A stretch of DNA of 64,000 nucleotides, taken from Celoporthe dispersa (Eukaryota; Ascomycota; Sordariomycetes; Diaporthales; Cryphonectriaceae). A model generated the notes under the pieces. That model saw nothing but the letters and a program-made list of their open reading frames with translations, was not told where the DNA came from and did no database searches. Made by a program: the position numbers and the translations under genes. The stretch spans positions 1-64,000 of the forward strand of contig WAID01000006.1 in NCBI GenBank assembly GCA_016584495.1. Reading direction: 5' to 3'. Of the stretch, positions 13,015-24,224 are shown piece after piece (the stretch's first letter is position 1; each line of letters starts with the position of its first letter).

Positions 13015-13129
13015 GAGTCTATTTTTATAATTTTCAATGGAGTCTATCCCCTGTCTTTATTAGCGTCTTTTTTTGAGATACTGCGTTTTCTACGGAGTAT
13101 TCAACCCTTCGTTGTAGCATTTAAGCTAG
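13015..13129. repeat. Direct repeat A, copy 2
   Basis: Second copy of the repeat at 10,279-10,393. Less AT-mutated than copy 1 (for example ctatcccctgtc here against ctatcttctgtc there), the direction of change expected from RIP. Confidence 0.7.
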
Positions 13130-13339
13130 GTGAATCGGTTCTCTATTCTAGCTACAGATAGGCAGGCTCTATTCTCAGATAGATATAGGCTCTGTTGACA
13201 AGACGTAGCTCAAAGAGCTATAATTACAATTGGCAAACAGAATAGAGTTTTATCCAATAAGCTGATTATATAATCCGCTTATATAATCACTCCTAACTCT
13301 CTAGGTTAGGGTATTAGCGGTTCTAGAGAAGCTGTCCGT

Positions 13340-13530
13340 GATACTTATCGATTTATTTGGATCGATATTGATCTTATCAATCTGTAATCCTAATTCTGAA
13401 TTATGTAATCCTAGCTTGTTTATGGGTTTATATTAGAGTATTGGACTCTCGGCTTCTGAAGGTTTGTTCCGGATAGCTTAGATGCTATGCCATTTCCCTA
13501 TCGTAATCTTCATATTGGATCGGTCATAAT
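13340..13530. repeat. LTR-like repeat related to the gypsy LTRs
   Basis: It shares an ordered set of blocks with the LTRs at 190 and 7,105: tctgaattatgtaatcct near the start, then ctatgcc, and catattggatcggtcataat at the end. Between the blocks it diverges. It is probably a solo LTR of a related subfamily. It ends about 90 bp before the stop codon of the diterpene synthase gene. Confidence 0.5.
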
Positions 13531-13622
13531 AGCAGTATTTTTATAGAAGTGCTACAACAACAATAATTTCTTTTATTCCGTTGTAATTATTCCTTTCCCA
13601 AGCTTCATCAGAACCATTCATT

Positions 13623-16600
13623 TCACTTTAGTCTGTTGGAAATGTCTCGTGCAATGTAGATCTGTCCATATAGATCCACGGTGTCAATGAAAACATTCAA
13701 TGCTCTCATCTTCCCGTCACTACTCTGGCCACTCTTTAGCTCAACGCTAAGTTTCTCCATCGCATGATTAAGGCATTCGCGCTCATACTCAGCGATGGAA
13801 AACAAATCAGCTTTCATTGTGCTCTCATCCCTGCCCCGCTTCCGCAGACAGCCCTCATCCTTTTCGTCCAAAGGCCCGTCGCATAGCTCGTGAAACTCGA
13901 TAAAGTTCAGACTGTTCAAGTTGCTCTCCGCTAAGTCTCGTGCAACTGAGCCGTAGTCGTTGTATTGTCGACACAGGTTAGCTAGGTGTCTGCTCAGAGC
14001 GTTGGACAAGTAGTGTTGCCGGGCACCACGGAAGAAGGGCTCTCCCGGCTGCGCGATAAGGCAAGAGAAAAAGGTAAAAATGCAGGGCTCTTGTGTATTA
14101 TCCGCAGATGTATTCCGTACCCATGAGTAATATGACCCGCGGGCGGAAGCAAAAGGGATGATTTCTGATCCTGGAGGCGACAAGTCTGAAACGGCGCACG
14201 CACGCCGTTGAGTTGCATAGCGGAAGTTGTCTTCTTCTTGGTCCAAATGCGCTAGAATTCCGGTAGAAAGTTCGCCGTATAGCTGCTTACGAATGCGGTT
14301 GGGCGACTGAACGACGACTGGGTGTTGAAGGATATAGGACGTGAAACTTTGTAGAATGGAACCCACTTGATCAAGTGAGAGAACCGATGCATTCTTCGTG
14401 CGAATCTTCACTCGCCTGCCTTGGTGGTTATCGCAGTCGTCTTCATTAGGAGCCAAGTCATTGCAATGACTTGAGCGGGCGCCGTCAATCGTAGAGAGTA
14501 GACCTTCTTGTGGGAGTTCCTGTTCATGAAACTCGCATAGCTTTTGCACCATCTGACGAACATTCGTGATGGTGTCAGATGCTGCATTTCTGCTGCATAC
14601 TGTCTCCATGAACTCATCGAGCTGATAAGTGAGGAGCGATATCCTCATCATCTCCCACAAGAGATTATTTGGAAGCGGGTATTGATTTCTCCGATTTGTT
14701 GCAATCCATGTAAACGGAATGTACTCGATGTACCTGTCAGCCTTTTTCTTCCTGGGGAAAGATACTAGCGCTTGTGCGCAAAAGCTGAGGCTGGTAGAAG
14801 CAACCCAGTAAGACATCAGCTTTTAGCTTCCAGAGCTCATCTTTTGAGAACATGGGTAGGCCTGAGAAGAATTCTGCAATAGCTTGAACTTTCTCCTCTG
14901 GAACCGCAAGGAAGCTCTTCGCTTTGTTCTGCCAATTGTAACCAAGGTCTCTGCACAAAGCAGCGAGACTATAAGCTCTAGCAATAGGCGGCAATGCGTA
15001 TGTGGCTTTTGCAACCCAGATATGCTCATGGTCATGCCAAGAGTCATAGTTGAGAATCAGATAAGCAGAGCCGCGCTTGATAGCTCCTTGGATATGTGGC
15101 TGAAGAAAGGTGTGCCACGGAAGCAATGCGAGAGCTTTGAGCGTTAAGATCGCATAGGCTGTAGTTTCTTTTGACGCTGTGCCAAATCTCCAGGAGCCAT
15201 CAAGTAACTGCTTCTGCATTGTAGATGCCATAATTTGAAGCAATACTATGGGAACCTGCTCGCAGATTAGGTCCCTAGGCAGTTCTCCAAGCATGTCGCT
15301 ATCCCAAGCCTGTAAGAGCTTCACGAGAGCTTGAGACAGCAACATTGTTGAATAAGTTTCGGAAAGGTTCTGCAATTTAGTCAGCTAGTGTTCTAAATAG
15401 TCAAGAGCTGTGAGTCTTTGGGCTTAAGACCTTACCCATTTGTCACGGACTCTGCCCGAATTGAACTCTTGACACAAGAACCTTGTAACCTTGACGATCT
15501 CATTTTGGTAGCTTGCTGAGTCACTGCAATGAAGTAGTGCATCCAGAACATTGCAATTCGCGCTGAAGGACCAGTTGCCTTCGGACCGGTACGTTCGGAA
15601 ATGGTCGGGCGCACCAAACTCTTCGACCATGCGTTTTGGACTAGCTGGAATTCCAAGTAAATTCAGCGAAAGTACAGCTTTAGCTGTGTCATCTGAATCC
15701 TCCAGCAGTCCTGAATCTGTTTCTTCGTCAGCATTGGGATGAAGTCATGTAGCTGCAATTGCCGCGTACCCCATCCAATCACTCCCCCACAAGACTCAAA
15801 TCGCGATGAGATGAAGGAGCGAATCTTTTCAATATCAGGTGTATCAATCAAGTCCGTGGAAGGTCGTGCCTTGAGGATTGTGGATATGATCTTCTGGAAT
15901 GTCAGCTATCTGTGTAGGCTGAGCCACGAGGCCATGAAAAGTCTTCAACAGTCTCCTTACCCATGTGACTTCGAAGTTTGACGAAGGAAATGCGCCAGGA
16001 ACCCCACCGCTCCCCATACCACTACTATGCATTACAGCATTTCTGAGATATGCCTCTGCGGCTGCATCCCACGTGGAGTGGTACATGAGATACGCAGCGG
16101 TTGCAGCGGGCGATGCCATCATGGATCCATGTTGATCGAGATGGTGCGAAACGCGGTCAAAGTCGATCTTGCCCACGAAGGCCTCAAGAGAATGCACAAG
16201 AGTAGTCTTGTGCCGGCTGTATAGGACCTCGGGTTGGAATTTGCGGAGTTTGTGTTGATTCATCGTCATCAGCATCTGTCGCCCTCGGAAGTCAAATTGC
16301 GAACCTTTCTCTTCCAGCACTTCAATCAAAGCAGGGACTAGAACTTCAAAGCCGACATGCACAGTAGATGATACATCCCAGCTTTGCAGATTCGACCTTA
16401 GATGCCTTTCGGCCCAGTATATTCGCTCTTCAAGATCGATGATCTCAGGTTGGCCGTCAAGTTCCTGCTCTGCTCGGTGTTCCTTCAGTGCAACGAGTGC
16501 AGCCATTGTGTTTATGATGTCGTCCACTTGTGAAGCATGAACAGGCCAGCCTCCGCCAGCCTCTTGATTCTGGAGCAGGTACTCAAAGCATTGCGGAAAG

Positions 16601-16764
16601 AGCCACCTGCGATCGGTTCCTCGTGTGTACACACGGGCTAGCCAAGCAGTGTCGTATATCGAGGGTGAGAAAGAGCCAAACGCTCTTCCGGTGTCGATTT
16701 TCGCAGCCAGATCCTTGACTGTAGCCTTGATTCCACAAAGAGAGATCTGGTCGAGAGCGTCCAT
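13623..16764 (-). CDS. Bifunctional diterpene synthase (CPS/KS type), one apparent frameshift
   Basis: Predicted to cyclise geranylgeranyl diphosphate to a labdane-type diphosphate and then to a diterpene, probably in the cytosol. I place four exons: 16764-15961, 15893-15770, 15716-15436, 15369-13623. Introns are 53-67 nt. ATG sits in an ACCACCATGG context. Exon 1 carries the class II N-terminus (SPSIYDTAWLA near residue 30). The class II acid motif DSDDTA is near 316-321, reached only by splicing the 53-nt intron. The class I motif DEFME is near 654 and an NSE-type motif NDYGSVARD near 873. About 984 residues is normal for fungal ent-kaurene or aphidicolanol synthases. The frame slips by one extra base in a run of four G at 14754-14757 (plus strand), inside the conserved FPRK...EYIPFTW region. 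This is either a sequence error or a real inactivation. Product not predictable from sequence. Confidence 0.9.
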
Positions 16765-17624
16765 GGTGGTAGGGTTATGATGTGACTAGAATATCAAAAT
16801 TTGAGAAATCGTGCATTTATGCGGTAAGGGCTTGCTAGGTAAAAAGAGTCACGTCGATAATTCATAGAAGTCAAATTCCTTGAACCATCTTCGAGAAGCT
16901 AAGTTGGGCATTATTGATTGAAACTTATAAGCCACATTTGAATAAGACCCTGACCTTCCCCAAGTCTCGTACGGCCCTCAACAGATAGCACTGGTTTGCG
17001 CGGTTGTAACGGATCAATTTACCTGGAATAGCTAAAGCATTGCAGGGCCTGAATAATGTATGTGCTTGTTTTTATGCATGGGATATATTATAGCGCCTTC
17101 ATCTTTGCATCCTCCGCTTTGCCGTTCGTCGCATTTCACACCAGTAATCCTCCTACCCCATGACCCCCTCAACTGATCCGCTCCGCCCGAAGAGAAGCTA
17201 GGGTCTGTCTTACTTTCTGCATCCCTGATCAAGGAGGTGGAGTTGATGACCGATCCTTCAGCCTTTTGTACAGTCTACTTACTTGCATGTACACAAGGCG
17301 AGCCGCGAGCCTAGTCCTCGTGCGTCCTCACTTCTGCTTGATGACTAGTGTCCAAAATGGTTCACATCCGAGGACAGTAGCCGCGGGAACTGTCGCCTAC
17401 CCCCGCAGACATGGAAGGCTACCGAGGCCTTTTTAGATTTTCATGTAACGTAGACCACCCCTTCCGACAATGACTGTCTTCCTTTGTGATATTAAATTAA
17501 TCTTCCTCCTTCGTCGACTATCTAGTATCCCTATGGAACTATACGTTTTATCATTACTAATTTTATTCTTATCGAAACATTGCTAAGAGACTTGTCTGTG
17601 GAGTTACTTTGTTGTCGGATCACC
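16765..17624. promoter_or_regulatory. Divergent intergenic region between diterpene synthase and P450
   Basis: This 860-bp region separates two genes transcribed away from each other and should hold both promoters. It contains several GC-rich boxes, such as CCGAGGACAGTAGCCGCGGG near 17,369-17,388 and a CCCCGC near 17,401, against an AT-rich background. I cannot assign binding factors. No gene seen. Confidence 0.45.
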
Positions 17625-19478
17625 ATGGAAACTCTCAAATTCCCACCTTCTCCGTCCTTTTATATCACTGCCCTGGGGGGCTGTTTTTCCTTGTAAGACT
17701 CTGCGTGCGGTGTCATATCCGAAGCAATCCCACTGACGCCTAGAAAAAAAACAGTATTGCTTGATGCTCGTGATCCATAACATCTACTTCCATCCTCTTG
17801 CAAGGGTACCGGGTCCTTTTTGTTGGAGAGCCACGCGTCTAACATACATTCAATCTTTCCTATCAGGACATATGGTGGCAGATGTCCGAAGGCTGCATGA
17901 AATCTACGGCGACGTTGTGCGAATTGCGCCCGATGAAGTCTCCATCGCCCATGAAGATGTATGGATCGACGCTTTTGGCCGCACCCCGTTTCCCAGAAAC
18001 GCAACTTTTTTCAAGACACCACCAGGCCAACCAGACAACCTAGTCATGACGGCCGACGTGTCCGCTAACTCTCGGATGCGGCACATGGCGGGGCCGGCTT
18101 TTACTGAGCGTGCACTTACCAGACAAGAGTCTGTGATTCACACCTACGCGGACATGCTTATTGATGGGTTATCAAGGCGACTACAGATATCCGGTGATGC
18201 AGAGGACGATGCCGTAGTAAACATTGTCGATTGGTTCAATTGGCTTGCTTTCGACTTGGTTGGGGAGCTTTCTTTTGGGGAATCCTTCCAATCTCTCAGA
18301 GATACAAGGCATCATCCATGGGTAGTCATGCTTTTCGGATCTATCAAAGGTAGGCTGTTCGGCAGTCTGTCCTTGTTCTTATTGAAATTATTCTGACCAG
18401 TCGTCTTAATTAGTTATGGCTTTCGCTGCTATGACACGGTACTATCCCGGACTAGAGTCTTTTCTACAGAGGCTTATTCCATCGTCCATTCGCAAAATGC
18501 AACGAGATCACTACGCAATGGCACATGATAAGTTAAGGCGACGGATGGCTGCAACAGATCGGGATGATTTCGTGAAGCCCTTGCTGGAAGGAAACTCAAA
18601 TTTCGAAAAGATGAGTCTCCCTGAGATTGAGTCAACCATGGCTATCATGATCTTTGCAGGTCAGTCAGTTCAAGCTCTCGGCGTCTTGTTTCATTCAGAA
18701 AGCGGTTCTGCATATTTTGTGAATCTAAATGTGTTTTAGGTAGTGAGACAACTGCAACAGCGCTATGCGGAATAACACACAGTCTAGTCCAGAATCCGCT
18801 TCAGTTACGGAGGTTGGAGGAGGAAATTCGAGCTTCTTTCCAAAACGAGGAGGACATCACCATCCGGGCGGTCCAGAACCTTCCGTTCCTGAACGCTGTA
18901 ATTGCAGAAGGTCTACGCATGTGTCACCCTGTCGCTGGAGGAATGTTGCGGCGTGTTCCCAAAGCTGGCGCAACCGTTTGCGGTCACTTCTTGCCTGGAA
19001 ATGTACGTACATTGCCAATCTGATCTACCTGTTTAACAACTGACCGAGTTTCTAGACACATCTGCTTATCAGTACAGCAGCTATGTCTCTGTCCGAGGCT
19101 AGGTTCTATCACGCAAACGAATTCATTCCGGATCGTTTTCTCCCCGAAGGTGTCCGGCCGGCCGAATTTGACAGTGATCATCGGAACAGCCAGAAACCTT
19201 TCGGGCTTGGGCCACGCAGTTGTATGGGTCCGTTATTTGCAATCTTGCATCTTGCACGGCTTAATGTCTGACCTCTCTCATTTTTAACAGGAAAACCATT
19301 TGCTTTAGCAGAGTTACGAATTACTTTAGCAAGGCTAATATGGAAGTTTGAGATTTCGAAGCCTCTAGGCAAGCAGACGGACTGGAATAAGTTGAAAGCT
19401 TGGGTCGTAATTGAGAAGAAAGCTATCAACATTAGAATCAGGGAGGTTAAACGCGCAGGAACGATCGGCACGAAGTAG
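17625..19478 (+). CDS. Cytochrome P450, CYP65-like
   Basis: A microsomal monooxygenase, likely oxidising the diterpene. Six exons: 17625-17692, 17755-18349, 18414-18659, 18740-19002, 19056-19227, 19291-19478. The N-terminus is a membrane anchor followed by the proline hinge (FHPLARVPGPF). The I-helix motif AGSETT is near 303-308, an ExxR follows in the K-helix (AEGLRMCHP), and the heme loop FGLGPRSCMG has its Cys near 447. The exons sum to 510 residues only if the run of six G at 17675-17680 is counted as seven; the anchor is also more hydrophobic in that frame. Without it the first exon is out of phase, or translation would start inside exon 2 without an anchor. The block RMRHMAGPAFTERAL resembles isotrichodermin C-15 hydroxylase-type P450s. 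Confidence 0.85.
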
Positions 19479-19807
19479 GCGTATGTCCCAGGCTGATATA
19501 TATTTTGACTCAAGTGCATTGCAATTCATGATCCGAATTGGTTCTATTATCTCGAATCGTACCTCGAACAAATATTTGTCTGATTTTCACACATATTCAC
19601 GGCCCAGCCATCTCGCATTTCCTGAGCTTATATACGCTTGAGAGTTTCAAAGTTCACGGTAAGAGTCATGTTAACGCAATTTTTTCAATGATAAAGGTCA
19701 TAATCTGGATCAGATAATTCAATAGCAGAGGCAGTCGCTGCACAACAAATATTACTGGCCTTAGGACAGGGGAGATAGAACGATGCTACGCCTGCAAACA
19801 CGCAATC
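19479..19807. other. Convergent intergenic gap
   Basis: 329 bp between two convergent 3' ends. No gene or repeat recognised; presumably 3' untranslated sequence of both genes. Confidence 0.5.
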
Positions 19808-20725
19808 TCAGACCGCCAAACGCTTGGCTTTGCCGTCCGCATCACAGGCGACGAAGCGCCAGCGGCCCGAATTCCACATAGGCACGGCCTTGTTCATCAC
19901 TGCCTTGCCAACAGTTCCCAGGGGCGGGAACACACCGTGCCACATACCATCTTCAAACTCATGAGTCTCTTGGTTCAAGAAGAAGACGGGCAAGGTGCTG
20001 AACAGGAAGGGTATAGTAACTACTTTTTTGCCTGAACAGGAAGACTCCCATGATTAGAATCCAACAACATCACAAAGAACAAAGTCTGCAAACTTACCAG
20101 CAGCATCAGCGATCGCTAGGATATCGATAGGGTGTTCTGCAGTGTTGTATTTCGCAAGAGCCACAATCTGCCCCGGTTCGGATTTGAGATGCTCGTACAA
20201 TGGGTCTTTGAATGACTCGAGGATCCTGATCAACTCATCGCTGTCAAACGCGGCGCCGCTGTCCATGAGGTAGTTTTTGAACCGCGTTAAACCTGTTGAA
20301 AATGCCTCGTGCTCATGCACCGCTCCTGCCATCAACCCGGTCTGACCTGCTGCTTTATTGACGTTCGGAAAAAAGTCGGTCTCTTCATAATGGTGGTGTG
20401 TCAGAACAAGGTCCGCCCAAGCGATACAGTACCCGGCAAAATCGGTTTTGTCGGAGGGCTTCAGACGTGGAGCTTGCTGATAGATAGTGTTGAAACCGCG
20501 GATGAAGGAATTGTGGCTAAGAGCCATGTGGGAGGCTTCCTTTGTGAATGGATCATCCTGGAGGTAGACCGTTGTCAGCAATGTAAAGATAGAAACAATC
20601 AATGGCATCTCCATTTCTCAGCTGTGCCATCCAAAGTCAGACTCACTTTGCCCGTTTCAAATTTTGGCGTGTGAATCAATGCCAAGGGCGTGTCCGTATA
20701 CAGGGGGAGGCATATTGCTTGACAT
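19808..20725 (-). CDS. Hemerythrin/HHE domain protein, one apparent frameshift
   Basis: Predicted to be an all-helical protein that binds a di-iron (or other metal) centre through His and Glu. Exons: 20725-20647, 20557-20098, 20019-19808, with introns of 89 and 78 nt and clear GTGAGT and GTAAGT donors. Ligand-like motifs in order: MALSHNSF, THHHYEETDFFP (HxxxE), HEHEAF and YEHLKSE. A second conserved block (ETHEFEDGM...FPP, then RWRFVACD) ends the protein, as in fungal relatives. Length is 249 residues if the run of five G at 20703-20707 is read as four; otherwise the ATG at 20725 is out of frame. It lies tail to tail with the P450. Its role in the pathway is unknown: oxidative chemistry, metal or oxygen sensing, or no role. 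Confidence 0.75.
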
Positions 20726-21838
20726 GGTGTTGAAAACCCGCAAGGGCGAAGATGTTCAATCCTATTGTGTTGAATTGTTGAGTTGTGGATATTGCTGCGG
20801 ATGGTCAAATGGTGAGAAACCTGATCCTGTATAACAGAAGACTTGGGTAGTTTAATGATGAAGTCTCGGTAGAAGAGGGGGATAGGACTGAACTGGAAGT
20901 GTAACTGACAGGAAGGGAGGGGGGAGGGGGGCGGTGAGATGGTAAGGCAACAAAATTCCTTTAGTGTCCAAGTCCTTACTTAGCGTTGTCTCACTTGCTA
21001 GCCACCAACAGACAATGCAAAGCATGGATGTGACACACCAGTTCCCAACATGCAGCATAAAATAGTACCATGCATCCATAAATCCTCACTTAGCCTTGTC
21101 TCACTTACTAGCCACTAATAGACAATGCAAAGCATGGATGCGACACACCCAACATGTAGCGTAAAATAGTACCATGCATCAATATATAACCTATTTCTGC
21201 CAGAGATCTTGACAGTTGGTTTCCCCAACTTTTCCCCAGTCATGTTACCACACAACATACCTTTTGTGTGACATTGGGGCAGCAATATGTGGCATTGGGG
21301 GCAGCAATGTGGAACATTTGGGCTAATGATGAACAGCAAGTCTCATGCCAACATCTGTAGCCTTGCGTACACTGTGTTTACCATGTATGTGCAATGACTT
21401 GCCCCATAAAGCTAGCATATGGTGCTGCATAACCAACTAGTGGGATTTAGTGTAACATTATTGCTCACTTGCATTTCCAGGTTGTCAGGTATATAGTACT
21501 CTCAACTGTTATGTGGAAGGTATCATATGTATATTGTACAATTTGCATTTACTAAGTAGGGCACAAGGAGAGACAGACCTCCATGATAATGCTGAACACC
21601 CTCTCTATCTATTTTTGATTCCTAGAAGAACTTCACTTTAACTTCCCTGCTTGTGATAGTTGGTCTTCGTTCGATTTCCAGGTTCTACCTTTGTGGATTT
21701 AAGAACTCGGATTTGCAGTCCTTGGAATTCCATAGTTCCTGAGAGGCTATGTTATCATTCTATAGGCAGATAAAATCGGGCACTTTGTCAACTTGAACCT
21801 CAAACCCTGTTATACTGTCAACAAAAGATTTCGGCAAA
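20726..21838. other. Intergenic region with tandem duplication
   Basis: No gene found. It contains the tandem duplication listed separately, a GGGAGGGGGGAGGGGGGCGG-like purine-rich stretch near 20,918-20,935, and ATTGGGGCAGCAAT-type short repeats near 21,272-21,310. Composition differs from both neighbours, so it may include transposon debris. Confidence 0.5.
20971..21180. repeat. Tandem duplication, about 110-bp unit
   Basis: Copies at about 20,971-21,079 and 21,081-21,180 share the order ttgtctcactt, gccac, agacaatgcaaagcatgga, cgacacac, aaaatagtaccatgcatc. They differ by substitutions and a short gap. A local duplication; no coding content seen. Confidence 0.7.
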
Positions 21839-23341
21839 ATGAGCCAGCCGGATCTTGCCACCACGCCAGCAGCTGCACCCCCAGAAGGGCAGACATCTAA
21901 TTTTGTGAACCCCCATCGCAACAAGCAGCCATGATTGCAGTCAGTGCAGTCATGACCTGCTTAACCTTGATTTTTATATCTGTGCGCTTCTATACTAGCT
22001 TTCGCATCAGCCAGCGGCCTGGGATTGAAGATTGTGAGTACTCCATCTAGTTGATTTATGCAGCTCAGACATTCATGTCTTTAACCCCTTCCACTCCTAA
22101 AAGTAAAAGCTAATATAGCATAGGGTTTTGCCTATCAGCAGCGGTACTAGTATTTGGTTATACTGGAGTTATACTTGATTGTAAGGTTTCCAGTACTACC
22201 TGCTAAAGCTGACTGCAACATCCAAACTTCTATCGAGGACTAACAACTCTCCTTCCTTAGTGAGCTATGTATCGAGACACATGTGGGATGTACCAGAGAT
22301 TTGGTTCACTGAGAACTACTGGAAGGTCAGTAACTCAAATGCTCTGATAATAAAGCGCTATTCGCTAACAATTACTCAGATCCGATTCGGTGGTAACACT
22401 CTCCAGGCATTAGCATACTTCACCTCCCGTATGCCCATCCTGCTGCTTTACCTCCGACTCTTTGGTACAAAGTTGGCATTCCGTGTCGCTTGCTACTTTG
22501 CTATTGCTGGGGCTGTCGGTATCTATATTACATCTATTCCATTGATTTCGTACTTCTGCACACCGCGGACCACAGGTGGGGATTGGAACAATCTAGAGGT
22601 GTTTGCGCAGTGCAAGAGACTTTTAGACTGGGCTATGGTACAGGGAAGCTTTGACATTGCTCTCAACATTTACATTTTCATCTTGCCCATCCCCACCATC
22701 CTTGGGCTGCAACTAGGCAGGAAGAAAAAGCTAGGTGTACTAGCGATATTCATGACAGGTCTAATGTAAGTTCCTTTGCAATCCCTTTGCTTTTTACTTC
22801 CCACTAATGACCAACAGGGCCATAATGTGCAGTGCGCTCGGACTCTATTACCGTTACAAATTATCTTTTACGCCGGATGTGAATTGGAATGAGGGGGCAT
22901 TTATTTGCATGTCGTGAGTGGTCACCTGACTCCTTTCACTTCACTGTTCCGCCCTAATTTAAAAGCAGCATTGTCGAAATCAATATCGCTATTATCTGCA
23001 GCTGCATGCCAGCATGCGCATCCTTTTCCAAACACATGCTTGAGCACTCGAGTTTCCTCGTCTCTCTCCGATCTGTGTTCAGCCGGTATACACTTTTTTC
23101 GAACAAAGCTACCACAGCCAATGCCAAGGTCTCGGGGGATACACCATCCACTTCCGCATACAGACATAGTCAGCGCTTAGTAACAGGGAAGTCTGATAAC
23201 GGCTATATTGAACTTCAAGAGCCGCATGGCCACGGGTGGGCAGTGGGGAATAACACCGTGGACTCCAGAAGTCAGAGCAATCGAGCCGATTCACATGAAA
23301 TAGGTGGAATTAGGAAGACAGTGGCTGTCGATGTTGTCTGA
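21839..23341 (+). CDS. PTH11-like seven-helix membrane protein (fungal rhodopsin domain)
   Basis: Predicted G-protein-coupled-receptor-like plasma-membrane protein without a CFEM domain. Exons: 21839-22033, 22124-22180, 22261-22325, 22380-22765, 22818-22913, 22969-23341. The family pattern is clear: a first helix ending before GIEDW, a second helix starting FCLSAAV, then HMWDVP, MPILLLYLRLF, a GDW...CK loop, and INIAIICSCMPA in the last helix, followed by a hydrophilic tail. The 54-nt intron at 22326-22379 has no stop and could be mistaken for coding. The start exon is one base short in a run of five C at 21910-21914; with six, the exons total 390 residues. It lies between the hemerythrin gene and the second P450, a place where such receptors are sometimes found in metabolite clusters. 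Confidence 0.8.
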
Positions 23342-24224
23342 AAGGTTGGACTTGACGTCTGACTGACTGCCTGGGGCTCTGTATTATACATTGCGGAGAA
23401 AGGTGAGAGTGGCAGGTCTTTCATCTATCAAGGCGGTTTGCCATATTGTGCGCTTAGGCCTAAAATCTTGATGGGAAGTTGATGAGTTTGCTGGTTGAAT
23501 CTGTCACTTGGACTTGTATGTGGGTGCATGGTCCAAGCGGATTGTTTGCAGCGGCCAGGATCTGTACAAGTACTTTACACCTATACCTATACACTACTTA
23601 ATCCATTTTGCATGTGTTCCCTCCTACATATCGAAGTTCTACCTTGCTCTTGCATGGGCAAGCAAGGGTGCGAGTTCACCACCAACATATGTAAATAGCA
23701 CAGCTACATGGGTGTTGCTCTTGAGAAGTGGCGCAGAAAGCAGTAGGTGAGATTGGTGGAGTAATTCATCCGACAAGCTACCCGGTCAAGAGCTCCCCTA
23801 CCTGCCTGCAGTGTAACCAACAACGCCTATTGAGGGGCTCTCCTGTCAAGCACATCTGCTAGACTCTTCTAGGGCATGATTTCACGCAATGTGATGTAAG
23901 AAGACTAGATTGTTCTAGGGGCAGTAGCTGGGGCATAGGCATATACTTGCAACCAACTGCAGGATTTTGGGTTGGCGTGTCGGGCAGACCATTTGTGTTG
24001 TTTGGTTCTGAGGATTGGGGTCAAAGCTATAGCTCCAAAATCAACAAGCAACTTCTGGGGGCCGAGCTATACTCTGTTGAGAATGACTTTTTACACTCTG
24101 GTATTATGTACTTATATTTATAACGCCACGACCAAGGCAAAGGAAATTTCACTGCATCCTTCGTCTGACCCAGCTTAGATTCAACACTTTGAATCCATTG
24201 CGTTCGCAGTCACAGCAGTGTAAC
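23342..24224. other. Intergenic region upstream of the second P450
   Basis: About 880 bp with no gene recognised. It should contain the promoter of the P450 at 24,225. No repeat noted. Confidence 0.5.

Larger units (their letters stand above)
1..13550. other. AT-rich, RIP-like repeat block
   Basis: The sequence is very rich in TA dinucleotides, poor in CG, and closed by frequent stops on both strands, so the few open frames are short and compositionally biased. Base composition changes abruptly near 13,550-13,620, where the first ordinary gene ends. This looks like an AT-rich isochore of old transposons mutated by repeat-induced point mutation. Recognisable parts are listed separately; I see no intact gene in it. 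Confidence 0.85.

Noticed and set aside
22034..22123. Second frameshift in the PTH11-like gene
   Set aside because: On recounting, the exon starts after the AG at 22,122-22,123 and the frame continues normally. Only the C-run slip remains.
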